A DNA stretch of 64,000 nt, from assembly GCA_008125075.1 (NCBI GenBank), contig VLTH01000002.1, forward strand, positions 2,728,843 to 2,792,842. Direction: 5' to 3'. The DNA is from Acetivibrio alkalicellulosi (GTDB taxonomy: Bacteria > Bacillota > Clostridia > Acetivibrionales > Acetivibrionaceae). Position 1 is the first letter of the stretch. Each line of letters begins with the position of its first letter. Under the pieces are notes generated by a model. The model was not told where the DNA came from. It made no database searches and saw nothing but the letters and a program-made list of their open reading frames with translations. Of the stretch, positions 25,546 through 34,106 are shown in pieces. Position numbers and translations under genes: made by a program.

Positions 25546-26274
25546 TTAATGACCTTTTGCTTTATAATAGTTTATAATTCCTTCTTTTATAGCCAGAGCT
25601 AATTTAGTCTGATATTCATCTTGAGAAAGTTTTTGCTCTTCTAGTTGGTTTGATAAAAATCCACATTCAACTATTACAGTTGGCTTTTGAATGTTTTTAA
25701 GAATAAGTATCTGTGTATCTTTGACCAATGCCTCTCTTTTATTTTCAGGTTCAACCCGTTCTTTCAATGCTTTTTGAATAAACTCGGCAAGCTTTTTGCT
25801 TTCTGCACAGTTTTTTGGGAAAAAAGCCTGTGCTCCATGATATTGTGTTTGAGGAAACTTATTTAAGTGAATACTTACAACAACATCAGCCTGTACTTCA
25901 TCCATTATTTTTTTGCGCCTTAATAAGTCCTGTCTTCTTTTATTAGTATAACCTTTAGTACCTTCTTCATATTGAAGTGTATCTTCTTCTCTTGTCAATA
26001 TAACCTTAAAATTCTCTTCTTCAAGCATTTCTTTTACCCTAGTACCTATTATAAGGTTTACATCTTTTTCTTTAATTCCACTGTAATCGCTCACTGCTCC
26101 CGGATCCTCACCTCCATGGCCTGGATCAATTATTACAGTTTTACTTATAACAGGAGTATTTGTTGTTTCTATTGCACTTGAGTTAAAATTGATATTCAGA
26201 CTATAAATAATTATTGAAAGTAAAAAAATTATTGCTACTAATAATATTCTATCTTTTCTTACTACAAAAATCAT
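25546..26274 (-). CDS. cwlD: N-acetylmuramoyl-L-alanine amidase, CwlD-like
   Basis: A 242-residue membrane-anchored amidase_3 with an N-terminal transmembrane segment (about 10-27), IIDPGHGGEDPGA (zinc His), VVSIHLNKF (zinc His) and VECGFLSN (catalytic Glu). CwlD acts with PdaA to make muramic-delta-lactam in the spore cortex. Size and membrane anchor match CwlD, although other amidase_3 proteins remain possible. The ATG has GGAGGTT upstream. Confidence 0.85.
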   Translation of the reverse strand: MIFVVRKDRILLVAIIFLLSIIIYSLNINFNSSAIETTNTPVISKTVIIDPGHGGEDPGAVSDYSGIKEKDVNLIIGTRVKEMLEEENFKVILTREEDTLQYEEGTKGYTNKRRQDLLRRKKIMDEVQADVVVSIHLNKFPQTQYHGAQAFFPKNCAESKKLAEFIQKALKERVEPENKREALVKDTQILILKNIQKPTVIVECGFLSNQLEEQKLSQDEYQTKLALAIKEGIINYYKAKGH

Positions 26275-26335
26275 AATTTTTAGAACCTCCTTTTTACCAA
26301 CCTACAATAAAGATATTCATATACAGGTTGACCAT

Positions 26336-26492
26336 ATTCTATTCTGAAAATAAATTTTCAGAATAGAAGCTTTTGATTTTATGCGCATGCTTTTTGTTTG
26401 CTTTCGCAAACATGCATATGCGCACAGTCATTCATTCGCACTATACTTTTTTTCTATTTTGATCAGCTTTGTGCTCATGAATGTCTATTCTA
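26336..26492. repeat. F3 repeat, copy upstream of glnA
   Basis: About 157 bp with successive hairpins: ATTCTGAAAAT/ATTTTCAGAAT, TGCGCATGC/GCATATGCGCA enclosing GTTTGC/GCAAAC, then a tail ending CATGAATGTCTATT. It aligns along its length with 61558-61716. It lies between the divergent cwlD and glnA genes. Confidence 0.8.
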
Positions 26493-26514
26493 ATAATAAT
26501 TTTTTTTAATTTTG

Positions 26515-26543
26515 TTGACTTCCAGTTAAATGTTCAATAATAT
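26515..26543 (+). promoter_or_regulatory. glnA promoter
   Basis: TTGACT (26515-26520), 17-bp spacer, TAATAT (26538-26543), with the F3 repeat ending just upstream. The leader is about 30 nt. Confidence 0.6.
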
Positions 26544-26579
26544 ATATATATTAATAAATCCCCAAGAAGAGGTGTAACA

Positions 26580-28010
26580 ATGTTTAAAAGTTTAAGTGAT
26601 TTAAAAAATTATTGTAGAGAGCATAACATTAAAATGGTTGATTTTAAAATGATTGATATAGCAGGTCGCTGGCGCCATTTGACAATACCAGTTGAAAAAT
26701 TTACTGAAAAAATACTTGAAAACGGTATTGGATTTGATGGTTCAAACTATGGTTATGCTCCACTTGAAAAAAGCGATATGATATTTATTCCAGATATTAC
26801 AACAGCCAACAAAGAATCCTTTGTGGAAGTACCAACCCTTTCTATGATTGGTGATGTTTTTATAATAGGCACACCCCATAAGCCCTTTGACCAGGATCCT
26901 AGGAATGTGGCAAACAAAGCAGAAGAATATATGCGCAGTACTGGAATAGCAGACGAAATAAGAATAGGTCCTGAATTTGAGTTTTATGTATTTGATCATA
27001 TAAGCTATAATGTTAGCCCAAACAGTACAGGGTTTAAAGTTGATACAAATCAAGCAGCCTGGAACAGTGGTAATACAGATTTCCCAAACCTAGGATATAA
27101 AGTCCCCATTAAAGGTGGGTATCACATGACACCACCTATGGATTTGCTTTATGATTTTCGCAGTAAATTATGTATGGAGCTTGAAGAAAGACAGGTATCG
27201 GTAAAATACCATCACCATGAAGTAGGTGGCCCCGGCCAGCTTGAAGTTGAAGTTGAGTTTGGCGGAATAAGAGAAATGGCTGATAAAACAATGCTAATTA
27301 AGTATATTACTAAAAATGCTGCTTTTAAAGAAGGTAAAACTGCTACATTTATGCCCAAGCCTATATTTGCAGAAGCTGGTAGTGGTATGCATGTTCATAT
27401 GCATATGTTTAAAGAGGGTAATCCTATATTCTATGACGAAAATGGTTATTCAGGGTTAAGTAAAGAAGCACTTTATTTTATTGGCGGCCTTTTAAAACAT
27501 GCTCCTGCATTGTGTGCTCTCACAAATCCAAGTACAAATTCATACAAGCGTTTAGTCCCTGGATATGAAGCTCCTGTAAGCATTTGCTTTGCTACTGCAA
27601 ATAGAAGTGCTGTTATTCGAATTCCTGCTTATGCAAAGTCACCAATGGATAAACGATTTGAAATCAGAAATCCTGACGCTACATGTAATCCTTATTTTGC
27701 ATACGCTGCAATACTAATGGCAGGTTTAGATGGAATCAATCAAAAAATTGATCCATCTGAATGTGGATATGGCCCATATGATATTAATTTATATAATTTG
27801 TCTAAAGAAGAGCAATCTAAAATTAAATTTTTACCAAGATCATTAGATGAGGCTTTAGACGCACTAGAAAAAGATTATGAATTTTTACTTGAAGGAGAAG
27901 TATTCACAAAACGTTTAATAGATATATGGATTGATAGAATCCGTAGTGAGTCTACAAGAATTAATCAAATACCACATCCAGCAGAATTTGAACACTACTA
28001 TGATCTTTAA
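26580..28010 (+). CDS. glnA: Glutamine synthetase (type I)
   Basis: A 476-residue GSI that makes glutamine from glutamate, ammonia and ATP. Motifs: GFDGSNYGY (N-terminal latch/active site), IGPEFEFYVFD (metal ligands), HHEVGGPGQLEVE, GSGMHVHMHMF, NRSAVIRIP (glutamate binding) and RFEIRNPDATCNPYFA. It is slightly longer than the 444-residue Bacillus enzyme. The ATG follows AAGAGGTG. It is a single-gene unit with F5 and a terminator downstream. Confidence 0.96.
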   Translation: MFKSLSDLKNYCREHNIKMVDFKMIDIAGRWRHLTIPVEKFTEKILENGIGFDGSNYGYAPLEKSDMIFIPDITTANKESFVEVPTLSMIGDVFIIGTPHKPFDQDPRNVANKAEEYMRSTGIADEIRIGPEFEFYVFDHISYNVSPNSTGFKVDTNQAAWNSGNTDFPNLGYKVPIKGGYHMTPPMDLLYDFRSKLCMELEERQVSVKYHHHEVGGPGQLEVEVEFGGIREMADKTMLIKYITKNAAFKEGKTATFMPKPIFAEAGSGMHVHMHMFKEGNPIFYDENGYSGLSKEALYFIGGLLKHAPALCALTNPSTNSYKRLVPGYEAPVSICFATANRSAVIRIPAYAKSPMDKRFEIRNPDATCNPYFAYAAILMAGLDGINQKIDPSECGYGPYDINLYNLSKEEQSKIKFLPRSLDEALDALEKDYEFLLEGEVFTKRLIDIWIDRIRSESTRINQIPHPAEFEHYYDL

Positions 28011-28025
28011 TTATATTTTTATAGC

Positions 28026-28086
28026 AGTGAACTAGTTTAGCTAAATGTAAACATCGGGCTTTAAGTAAAGTCTTAGAATAAGATAA
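28026..28086 (+). repeat. F5 element in the 3' UTR of glnA
   Basis: A 61-nt element beginning AGTGAACTAGTTTAGCTAAA and ending TTAGAATAAGATAA. It is the same length and alignable without gaps to 16148-16208 after aroA, and is again followed by a terminator. Confidence 0.65.
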
Positions 28087-28090
28087 GCAG

Positions 28091-28131
28091 AGGCAAATAC
28101 TCAGACTTAATCACTGAATATTTGCCTTTTT
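28091..28131 (+). terminator. glnA terminator
   Basis: AGGCAAATACTCAG pairs with CTGAATATTTGCCT and is followed by TTTTT. Confidence 0.88.
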
Positions 28132-28163
28132 CATTATTCCTGAGGTTTAACCTTAAAATTTAC

Positions 28164-28595
28164 TTATCTGAACCTATACCATGAAAAATGTTTAGCAACA
28201 ACTACCTGTTTTTTTACATTGACAATTACGTTTTCTCCTGCATTTTCATCAAATAAGTATTGATTATACCTGTCAACTTTGATTAGCACAGGTTTTGTAA
28301 ATCTTTCCACACTAGGGCTAATCTCTATTCCTGCTTCTCCATCTTTTGCATAGATTTTAACATCAAATGTTATAGGTAACTCTCCTTCAGGCAGACAGTT
28401 TTTTAGAAATTGAAATGTAACAAAACCAACTTCAAATTTTCCTCCCTCTGAAGTGACAGTTATGCTCTCTTCAAATATCACTGGATATGTAACAACTGTA
28501 GATACATCTACCTGTGGCTGTCCTTTTGCCATAACAGGTACAGCAGTGATTAAAACTGAAATCACTACTAAAACAATACACACTTTTTTAAACAT
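28164..28595 (-). CDS. Small secreted protein with ZU5-like domain
   Basis: A 143-residue protein with a clear signal peptide (MFKKVCIVLVVISVLITAVP, cleavage after VMA near residue 23). The mature part, SEGGKFEVGFVTFQFLKNCL followed later by KHFSWYRF, resembles ZU5-type beta domains found in clostridial surface proteins, where a GG.F..G.VTF pattern and a terminal HFS.Y motif recur. No enzyme residues were seen. The ATG follows AAGGAGG. The role is unknown. Confidence 0.7.
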   Translation of the reverse strand: MFKKVCIVLVVISVLITAVPVMAKGQPQVDVSTVVTYPVIFEESITVTSEGGKFEVGFVTFQFLKNCLPEGELPITFDVKIYAKDGEAGIEISPSVERFTKPVLIKVDRYNQYLFDENAGENVIVNVKKQVVVAKHFSWYRFR

Positions 28596-28881
28596 TAAAT
28601 TTGCCTCCTTAATTTTTTATTGTGTCGTCAATAAATTAAGTTATATTGCTTCAAGCGGCAAGTTGTTTTTTTCTTCACTTATATTTAATGCAATAATCAT
28701 GCCATAACAATAGAATTTATACAATAAAATTTAAAATAGTACTATGTAACTATATATATCATTAATTTTATAGTTCTATAATCCTAGTCAACATAAGACT
28801 TTACTCTGGTAATTTGCATTATTCCCACTTTAATACACCTCCATATAACTAATTAAATTTTAATTACTATAACTTTATTAT

Positions 28882-28914
28882 ATAATTATATAATTTTTAT
28901 ACCGATATATAATA
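28882..28914 (+). promoter_or_regulatory. Possible sigma-D (sigma-28)-like promoter
   Basis: ATAA (28882-28885), 15 nt, ACCGATAT (28901-28908), resembling TAAA-N15-GCCGATAT. It precedes the sigma-54 activator gene by about 45 nt. A 19-nt stretch here (28896-28914) recurs exactly at 61463-61481. The rest of 28596-28953 is AT-rich with no gene I can support. Confidence 0.35.
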
Positions 28915-28953
28915 TAGCTCCAATTTATAAAAACTTCCTAAAGGAGATTGATT

Positions 28954-29925
28954 ATGCCTCAGAACTCATTGTTTGAAAACTTTAATATAATTGGAAATAG
29001 AACATTGGAGTTTATGGAAAGTTTTAAAAATGTCTTAAATACCAATTCTAGTGTGCTTATTACCGGTGAAACAGGTACAGGCAAAGAACTTGCTGCAAAA
29101 TGGCTTCATTTTAGTGATGCTAAAAGAAAAAACAAACCCTTTGTGAAAATAACTATTCCCAACATAAGTGAAAATATTTTTGAAAGCGAGATATTTGGAT
29201 ATGAAAAAGGTGCTTTTACAGGAGCAATAAGCTCTAAAAAAGGTCTTATTGAAGTAGCTAAAGACGGAAGCGTTTTTTTCGATGAAATTGAAAATGCAAG
29301 TCCATCAATTCAAGGAAAACTACTTCAACTATTGGAAGATAGGTTATATCGAAAAATAGGAGATACTATTTATAAAAAAACTGATGCAAGATTTATTATA
29401 GCTACAAATAAAAACCTTTATCAGGAAGTACAAAATAATAACTTTAGGTCAGACCTTTTTTATAGGCTGGCTGTTATAGAATTAAATCTGCCTCCTCTAA
29501 GAGATAGAGAAAGTGATTTACTCGATATTGCAAACTTTTATATAAAACTTTATTCCTCTGAAATGGGAAAAAATATATCCCTACTAACTCTTAAAGATTA
29601 CACTCTTTTATCTTCATATAAATGGCCAGGAAACATTAGAGAACTGAAAAACTTTATTGAAAGAAGTGTAATTTTTTCTAATGATAATCATACAATCGAC
29701 CTATCTGAACTATCACAAAGTAATAAAGTTCTTAATCTTGATGAATTAAACACATATTCTTATAAAGAATATATACAAAAAAAAGAAAAGGAATTTTTAG
29801 AAAAAGCTCTTTTAAAATGTAATGGAAATGTTGAACTTACAGCTAAGTTAATCAATATGTCAGTTCCCTTTGTATACAAGAAGATAAAAGAACTTAATTG
29901 CAGCTTCCCCATCAATATGTTATAA
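28954..29925 (+). CDS. PspF-like sigma-54-dependent transcription activator
   Basis: A 323-residue bacterial enhancer-binding protein: AAA+ domain with Walker A GETGTGKE, the sigma-54-contacting loop GAFTGA, Walker B SVFFDEIE and the arginine-finger segment FRSDLFYRL; then a C-terminal Fis-type helix-turn-helix (NGNVELTAKLINMSVPFVYK). There is no receiver or sensor domain, so control must come from a partner protein or expression, as with PspF. ATG 28954 follows AAGGAG. No -24/-12 promoter was recognised in the window, so targets are unknown. Confidence 0.88.
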   Translation: MPQNSLFENFNIIGNRTLEFMESFKNVLNTNSSVLITGETGTGKELAAKWLHFSDAKRKNKPFVKITIPNISENIFESEIFGYEKGAFTGAISSKKGLIEVAKDGSVFFDEIENASPSIQGKLLQLLEDRLYRKIGDTIYKKTDARFIIATNKNLYQEVQNNNFRSDLFYRLAVIELNLPPLRDRESDLLDIANFYIKLYSSEMGKNISLLTLKDYTLLSSYKWPGNIRELKNFIERSVIFSNDNHTIDLSELSQSNKVLNLDELNTYSYKEYIQKKEKEFLEKALLKCNGNVELTAKLINMSVPFVYKKIKELNCSFPINML

Positions 29926-29951
29926 GTTTGTAAAAAAAACAAACTTTTTTT
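29924..29951 (+). terminator. Terminator of the sigma-54 activator gene
   Basis: AAGTTTGT and ACAAACTT form a stem overlapping the stop codon and are followed by TTTTT. Confidence 0.85.
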
Positions 29952-30015
29952 AGTAATCTTTTAAAAATTAACAATATGAAACAAGAGAACTGGCAGACTG
30001 GCAGACTGTTCCTTA

Positions 30016-30044
30016 TTGCAGACTGTCCATCAATGTGTTATAAT
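30016..30044 (+). promoter_or_regulatory. Promoter of the J-domain-like gene
   Basis: TTGCAG (30016-30021), 17 bp, TATAAT (30039-30044). The motif (T/G)GCAGACTG occurs three times within about 35 bp just upstream and over the -35, a possible direct-repeat regulator site. Confidence 0.6.
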
Positions 30045-30090
30045 ATTCCTATAATATATTATCATTACTAAGCAAGTTAGGGGAAGTAGT

Positions 30091-30351
30091 ATGAGTAATA
30101 AAGATAATTCACTTGATTCTATGATGGGGGAGCTTTTACGCATTAAAAATGAAATTATCAACTTAAGTAAAAAAACAGGCACATTTGAAAGAGTTACTAA
30201 AATTAAAGAAGAAATTCTTGAAAACGGTTGGCAGAATATCTTACAAAAATACCATCCTGACATTAATATTGATGATCCAGCATCAAATGAACTATTCCAG
30301 TTATATAAATATGTATATACAGACATGAAAAAGAAACTTATCCTCAAGTAA
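30091..30351 (+). CDS. Small J-domain-like protein
   Basis: An 86-residue protein. The second half reads ILQKYHPDINIDDPASNELF: an HPD tripeptide between two helices, as in the J-domain helix II-loop-helix III. Helix I is poorly recognisable and there is no zinc finger or G/F region, so it is an orphan J-like protein that could dock on DnaK, or merely share the fold. The ATG follows AGGGGAAG and a good promoter lies upstream. The minus-strand frame over the same region has no ribosome binding site. Confidence 0.7.
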   Translation: MSNKDNSLDSMMGELLRIKNEIINLSKKTGTFERVTKIKEEILENGWQNILQKYHPDINIDDPASNELFQLYKYVYTDMKKKLILK

Positions 30352-30405
30352 TATATAAGTACATTATGAGTGTTTGCTTTTGGCAAGCTTTTTAACTAAG
30401 CATAT

Positions 30406-30981
30406 TTATATTAATTCACAGGAATATAAAAACCTCCAGGGATAGTCCTTTGCCTCACCGGCATAATCAATATTAATTCTTGGTGTAGTTATAATATCTT
30501 CTTTTGGTATATTATCTTTGTATAGTATATAAAGTTTTCCTGCACATAAATCAACTTGATTTATAGATTTATCTATGGCCATAGCCTGGCATAACTTGCC
30601 AGGGCCACTACATAGATTTTTAAGTTTGTCTGTATTTCTTCGTTTCTTCATTAGCTCTATACCATCTATAGGTTCTAATGCTCTAATAAGAACGGCTTCA
30701 GGTTTTTCAACTACATTAGTGACAACATTAAAGCAATAGTACATACCATAGATTAAGTATACATATGCATAGCCTCCGGGTCCAAAAGCAACTTCTGTTC
30801 TATTGGTTCTCTTTCCCTTATAAGTATGAGCAGCCGCATCAAAAGGCCCAATATATGCCTCTACTTCAGTTATTTTACCTATAGTAGTTCCCTCAGATGT
30901 AACATGTACCATATACTTTCCTAGTAATTCTTTAGCTACAATTAAAGTATCTCTTTCATAAAATTCTCTATTTAGTTTTAT
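30406..30981 (-). CDS. DNA-3-methyladenine glycosylase (AAG/MPG family), apparent ATA start
   Basis: Excises alkylated purines in base-excision repair. Motifs: ITEVEAYIGPFDAAAH (catalytic Glu and neighbours), YVYLIYGMYYCFNVV, EAVLIRALEP and GPGKLCQAM. Family members start M.L.REFY.RDTL..AKELLGK, and exactly that sequence (KLNREFYERDTLIVAKELLG) is encoded upstream of the first in-frame ATG (30912). The only possible initiation codon for it is ATA at 30979-30981, right after a TAA and nine bases behind GGAGG. Starting at 30912 would remove the first 23 residues of the fold. An ATA start, a point mutation or a sequence error are the options. Confidence 0.85.
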   Translation of the reverse strand: MKLNREFYERDTLIVAKELLGKYMVHVTSEGTTIGKITEVEAYIGPFDAAAHTYKGKRTNRTEVAFGPGGYAYVYLIYGMYYCFNVVTNVVEKPEAVLIRALEPIDGIELMKKRRNTDKLKNLCSGPGKLCQAMAIDKSINQVDLCAGKLYILYKDNIPKEDIITTPRINIDYAGEAKDYPWRFLYSCELI

Positions 30982-31133
30982 TTAAATACACCTCCATTTC
31001 CTACGTGGGCATTTTAAAATAAATAGCTGGTCAACTATCTCAAGTGAGTGATATGGAATATGCTCTGAGCTGTAATCCCTGTAAAACCCTAAAAATATGT
31101 TTTAATATGGTGTGCCTAAAGGCCTTTTATAAG

Positions 31134-32564
31134 TTACATACAATATTCCTTAAGTAAGCTTTGTTTCATATCCCATAAAGGTTTTGATAAATCAACATAG
31201 TATTTATGTGGGTTTTCAAATCTTAACACTTCATCCCACAAAGTATCGATCTGCTCTTTGCAATAACTCTTTATAGTTTTTAAATCAGGACTTTCATAAA
31301 CACATACTCCTCTGTCAAAAATACGTTCTAAAAGTCTTCTGGCATAAAAATTAGTTACAGTCTTTCTTTTCCATGTATGCTCTGGATCAAATATCTCATA
31401 TGGCTTAGTTTCATCTATAATTTCATCATTATTAGTAAGAACATCAGCTATTGCTTTGCAGCTCTTTCTATCATAAAGTCTCCAAAGCTGCTTAAACCCT
31501 GGATTGGTTATTTTACCAACATTTTCACTTAACTTTATCTTAGGTATTATTTTATCACTTTCTTCAACAGCTGCCAACTTATATACTCCTCCAAAAACAG
31601 GTTCCGACTTTGATGTTATAAGTCGTTCACCAACTCCAAATAAATCTACCTGAGCACCTTGAATCAATATGTCCCTGATAATATACTCATCTAATGAATT
31701 GGATGCAACAATTCTACAGTCAGAAAACCCAGCATCATCAAGCATTTTTCTTGCCTCTTTTGAAAGATAGGTTATATCTCCACTGTCAATTCTTATTCCC
31801 TTTGGTCTATATCCTCTTGATACTAATTCTTCATTAAAAATCTTAATAGCATTTGGAACTCCAGACTTTATTACGTTATAAGTATCTACAAGAAATGTGC
31901 AATTATCCGGATATGTTTTAGCATATGCTCTGAATGCTTCTAATTCATTAGGAAACATCTGAATCCAGCTATGAGCCATTGTACCTATTGTAGGAATGCC
32001 AAACTGTTTTTCTGCAATAGTGCAAGCTGTCCCTACACAACCACCAATATAAGCAGCTCTAGCTCCATAAATTGCACCATCATACCCTTGAGCTCTTCTT
32101 GAGCCAAACTCCATAACATCTCTTCCTTGAGCAGCCCTTACAATACGATTAGCCTTTGTTGCAATAAGGCTCTGATGATTAATTGTCAAAAGAATCATGG
32201 TTTCAACGAACTGAGCTTCTATAACAGGGCCTCTAACAACAACTACAGGTTCGTTAGGAAATATAGGTGTTCCTTCAGGAACAGCCCAAACGTCGCAGCT
32301 AAATTTAAAGTTTCTTAAATATTGTAAAAACTCTTCACTAAACAACTTTTTACTTCTTAAATAATCAATATCCTGATCATGAAATCTAAGATTGTTCAAA
32401 TACTCAATCAGCTGACTTACTCCAGCCATTATTGCAAAGCCTCCATTATCAGGAACCTTTCTGAAAAACATATCAAAATAAGCAATTTTATCTTTTAAAT
32501 TATTCTCAAAATACCCATTTGCCATAGTTATTTCATAAAAATCTGTTAACATTGTAAGATTCAT
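31134..32564 (-). CDS. pncB: Nicotinate phosphoribosyltransferase
   Basis: A 476-residue enzyme making nicotinate mononucleotide from nicotinate and PRPP in NAD salvage. Motifs: LTMLTDFYEITMANGYF at the N-terminus, EFGSRRAQG, GTMAHSWIQMF (phosphorylated His region), VDTYNVIKSGVP and GIRIDSGDI. ATG at 32564 lies behind AAGGAGAGG; a longer in-frame start would overlap the previous gene. It pairs with the amidohydrolase just upstream. The 31000-31133 stretch after it shows only a short AAAGGCCTTT palindrome. Confidence 0.93.
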   Translation of the reverse strand: MNLTMLTDFYEITMANGYFENNLKDKIAYFDMFFRKVPDNGGFAIMAGVSQLIEYLNNLRFHDQDIDYLRSKKLFSEEFLQYLRNFKFSCDVWAVPEGTPIFPNEPVVVVRGPVIEAQFVETMILLTINHQSLIATKANRIVRAAQGRDVMEFGSRRAQGYDGAIYGARAAYIGGCVGTACTIAEKQFGIPTIGTMAHSWIQMFPNELEAFRAYAKTYPDNCTFLVDTYNVIKSGVPNAIKIFNEELVSRGYRPKGIRIDSGDITYLSKEARKMLDDAGFSDCRIVASNSLDEYIIRDILIQGAQVDLFGVGERLITSKSEPVFGGVYKLAAVEESDKIIPKIKLSENVGKITNPGFKQLWRLYDRKSCKAIADVLTNNDEIIDETKPYEIFDPEHTWKRKTVTNFYARRLLERIFDRGVCVYESPDLKTIKSYCKEQIDTLWDEVLRFENPHKYYVDLSKPLWDMKQSLLKEYCM

Positions 32565-32595
32565 TTTAGACCTCTCCTTTATTTCATCTATCCCT

Positions 32596-33267
32596 TTAAT
32601 CAACTGACTTTACAATTTCAACTCCATTGCCCATCATATTATATAATGACATTACATTCATTAAGTCTCCATTGTGAAGTTCTAAGTCATATGTTTCAAC
32701 AGCATTTATAGGAACAATAACTCTTGCTTTCTTGTTTTTCATGTTAAACCAAGTCTTAAGAGTAATAGCAAACTGCTGGATACATATATCTGTGCAATCA
32801 CCTGTGATAATAAAAGTATCTATATTTTTGTTATCCATAAGCCACTTAAAAAAATCTTCTTCTAAAAACCCATTTGTTGAATTCTTAGAAATAAGAGTAT
32901 AACCACCTATCTCTTTTAATTCATCAACAATTTCAACTTCACAGCTTCCCTTAATACAGTGAGGAGGATAGGCATCAAATTCAGGGGAAGCATTTGTATG
33001 ACAATCTGCAAAAGCTAGCTTTATAATACCATTGTCATTACACATTTTAGACAAGTTGGCTATTTGAGGAATTATTTTCTCAATTCTAGGACTCTTTAAT
33101 GCACCTTCTCTTGTAAAACCGTTTATCATATCTACAATAATAAGAGCTGTCTTACTCCCTTGCAATTCTTTAAGACTGATAACAGGTAATTTATCAAACA
33201 TTCCTAGTATTTGTTCTAACGTCTCAACACTTCTATTTAGAAAATCATTTTTATTAATGTTTCTCAT
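32596..33267 (-). CDS. pncA: Nicotinamidase-like cysteine hydrolase (isochorismatase fold)
   Basis: A 223-residue isochorismatase-family hydrolase with a catalytic Asp in LIIVDMINGF, Lys in LISKNSTNGF and Cys in IITGDCTDICIQQF. Being directly upstream of pncB (31 nt) makes nicotinamide-to-nicotinate deamidation the likely reaction. The metal-binding DxHxxxxxxxxxxxPPHC-type segment (DCHTNASPEFDAYPPHCIKG) also fits. The ATG follows AGGAGTG. Confidence 0.88.
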   Translation of the reverse strand: MRNINKNDFLNRSVETLEQILGMFDKLPVISLKELQGSKTALIIVDMINGFTREGALKSPRIEKIIPQIANLSKMCNDNGIIKLAFADCHTNASPEFDAYPPHCIKGSCEVEIVDELKEIGGYTLISKNSTNGFLEEDFFKWLMDNKNIDTFIITGDCTDICIQQFAITLKTWFNMKNKKARVIVPINAVETYDLELHNGDLMNVMSLYNMMGNGVEIVKSVD

Positions 33268-33337
33268 TTTATTTCACTCCTATCATATAATTATCTACAC
33301 CCCAATGATGTATTGTTATTATCTTTTTGTTAGTATC

Positions 33338-33367
33338 ATTATATTACTATTTCTATTGTATTGTCAA
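33338..33367 (-). promoter_or_regulatory. Promoter of the NAD salvage operon
   Basis: Minus strand: TTGACA (33362-33367), 18 bp, TATAAT (33338-33343). The imperfect dyad TAGTA...TACTA spans the -10 and could be an operator. Confidence 0.7.
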
Positions 33368-33389
33368 GTTTTTTATTTTTTTATAATAC

Positions 33390-33432
33390 AAAAGACGAGT
33401 TTAACCTTACTAAAGGCTAAATTCGTCTTTTT
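33390..33432. terminator. Terminator of the coat-protein genes
   Basis: AAAAGACGA.TTTAACCTT pairs with AAGG.TAAA.TCGTCTTTT. A/T tracts on both sides suit either direction. It separates cotF from the NAD salvage promoter. Confidence 0.82.
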
Positions 33433-33473
33433 GTTTTTTTAAAAAATAGTACATTACATTTTATTAATAAATA

Positions 33474-33776
33474 TTATCCTTGAACTTCCAATCCCATAAC
33501 TGTTTCAGAAGCTTTCATGTCAAGTCTAATTTGCTCTTGTGGATTATAAGCGTGATAATAACCTTTATCCATCATGTAGTTAGTTATTCTTTCATGAGTG
33601 CCAATAGCAACATCTAAGTGTCTTCTTAAAACTTCTCTAACTTGTGGAGAAGCTGTTTCAGATAGTGCAAGAGAGTAATTTTTAATAGCCGATTTTGAAG
33701 CAAGTAAAAAGTCAGTTGCTATAACTTGTTCTGTCATATTGCCCATTCCCGCCATATTTTGTAGTATGCTAGCCAT
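33474..33776 (-). CDS. CotF-family spore coat protein
   Basis: A 100-residue helical protein of the CotF family: TEQVIATDFLLASKSAIKNY, SETASPQVREVLRRHLDVAI and YMMDKGYYHAYNPQEQIRLD. It has a ferritin-like four-helix arrangement without obvious metal ligands. It is found in the coat of endospores. The ATG follows GGAGGTG. It is the second of two coat genes following the signalling island on the same strand. Confidence 0.9.
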   Translation of the reverse strand: MASILQNMAGMGNMTEQVIATDFLLASKSAIKNYSLALSETASPQVREVLRRHLDVAIGTHERITNYMMDKGYYHAYNPQEQIRLDMKASETVMGLEVQG

Positions 33777-33811
33777 ATATTCACCTCCGTTTTTTGTGTA
33801 TAAATTCCATA

Positions 33812-34033
33812 CTAGTGACTGGTTGTTGCAAATTCTGACATCTGGATTAATTCCTGCAACTCTTTAATCTGTCCTTGTGCAGTAGTAAAATCTTGTTGCA
33901 TCAAAGACTTTAATTCTTCATCTTTGACAAGACCGGACATAGTAGCTGCCTTTGTAGCACATAAATTTTTAAATGTCATGAGCTCATGGATTTCAAATGC
34001 TTCATGAGGTGCTATTTTTTTTCCTACGCTCAA
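33812..34033 (-). CDS. Small CotF-like coat protein
   Basis: A 73-residue helical protein, PHEAFEIHELMTFKNLCATK followed by DEELKSLMQQDFTTAQGQIK. This is the short CotF-like partner commonly encoded beside a full CotF in Clostridia. TTG start at 34031-34033, eight bases after GGGAGGTG. It lies 35 nt upstream of cotF and 73 nt after the hybrid kinase gene. Confidence 0.82.
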   Translation of the reverse strand: MSVGKKIAPHEAFEIHELMTFKNLCATKAATMSGLVKDEELKSLMQQDFTTAQGQIKELQELIQMSEFATTSH

Positions 34034-34106
34034 ACTCCTTCACCTCCCTTATGACTCCTAAATAATAAACACAAAAGTATTATTTGCAAAAAAAGAAAAA
34101 CAATAC

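Noticed and set aside
29990-30025. Sigma-54 (-24/-12) promoter before the J-like gene
   Set aside because: TGGCAG is present, but no GC element lies at the required spacing; a sigma-A promoter fits better.
30030-30386. 118-residue minus-strand frame over the J-like gene
   Set aside because: No ribosome binding site, and the plus-strand frame has a promoter, a ribosome binding site and an HPD motif.
33290-33340. NiaR/NrtR operator before the NAD salvage genes
   Set aside because: Only a loose AT-rich dyad over the -10; no recognisable consensus.
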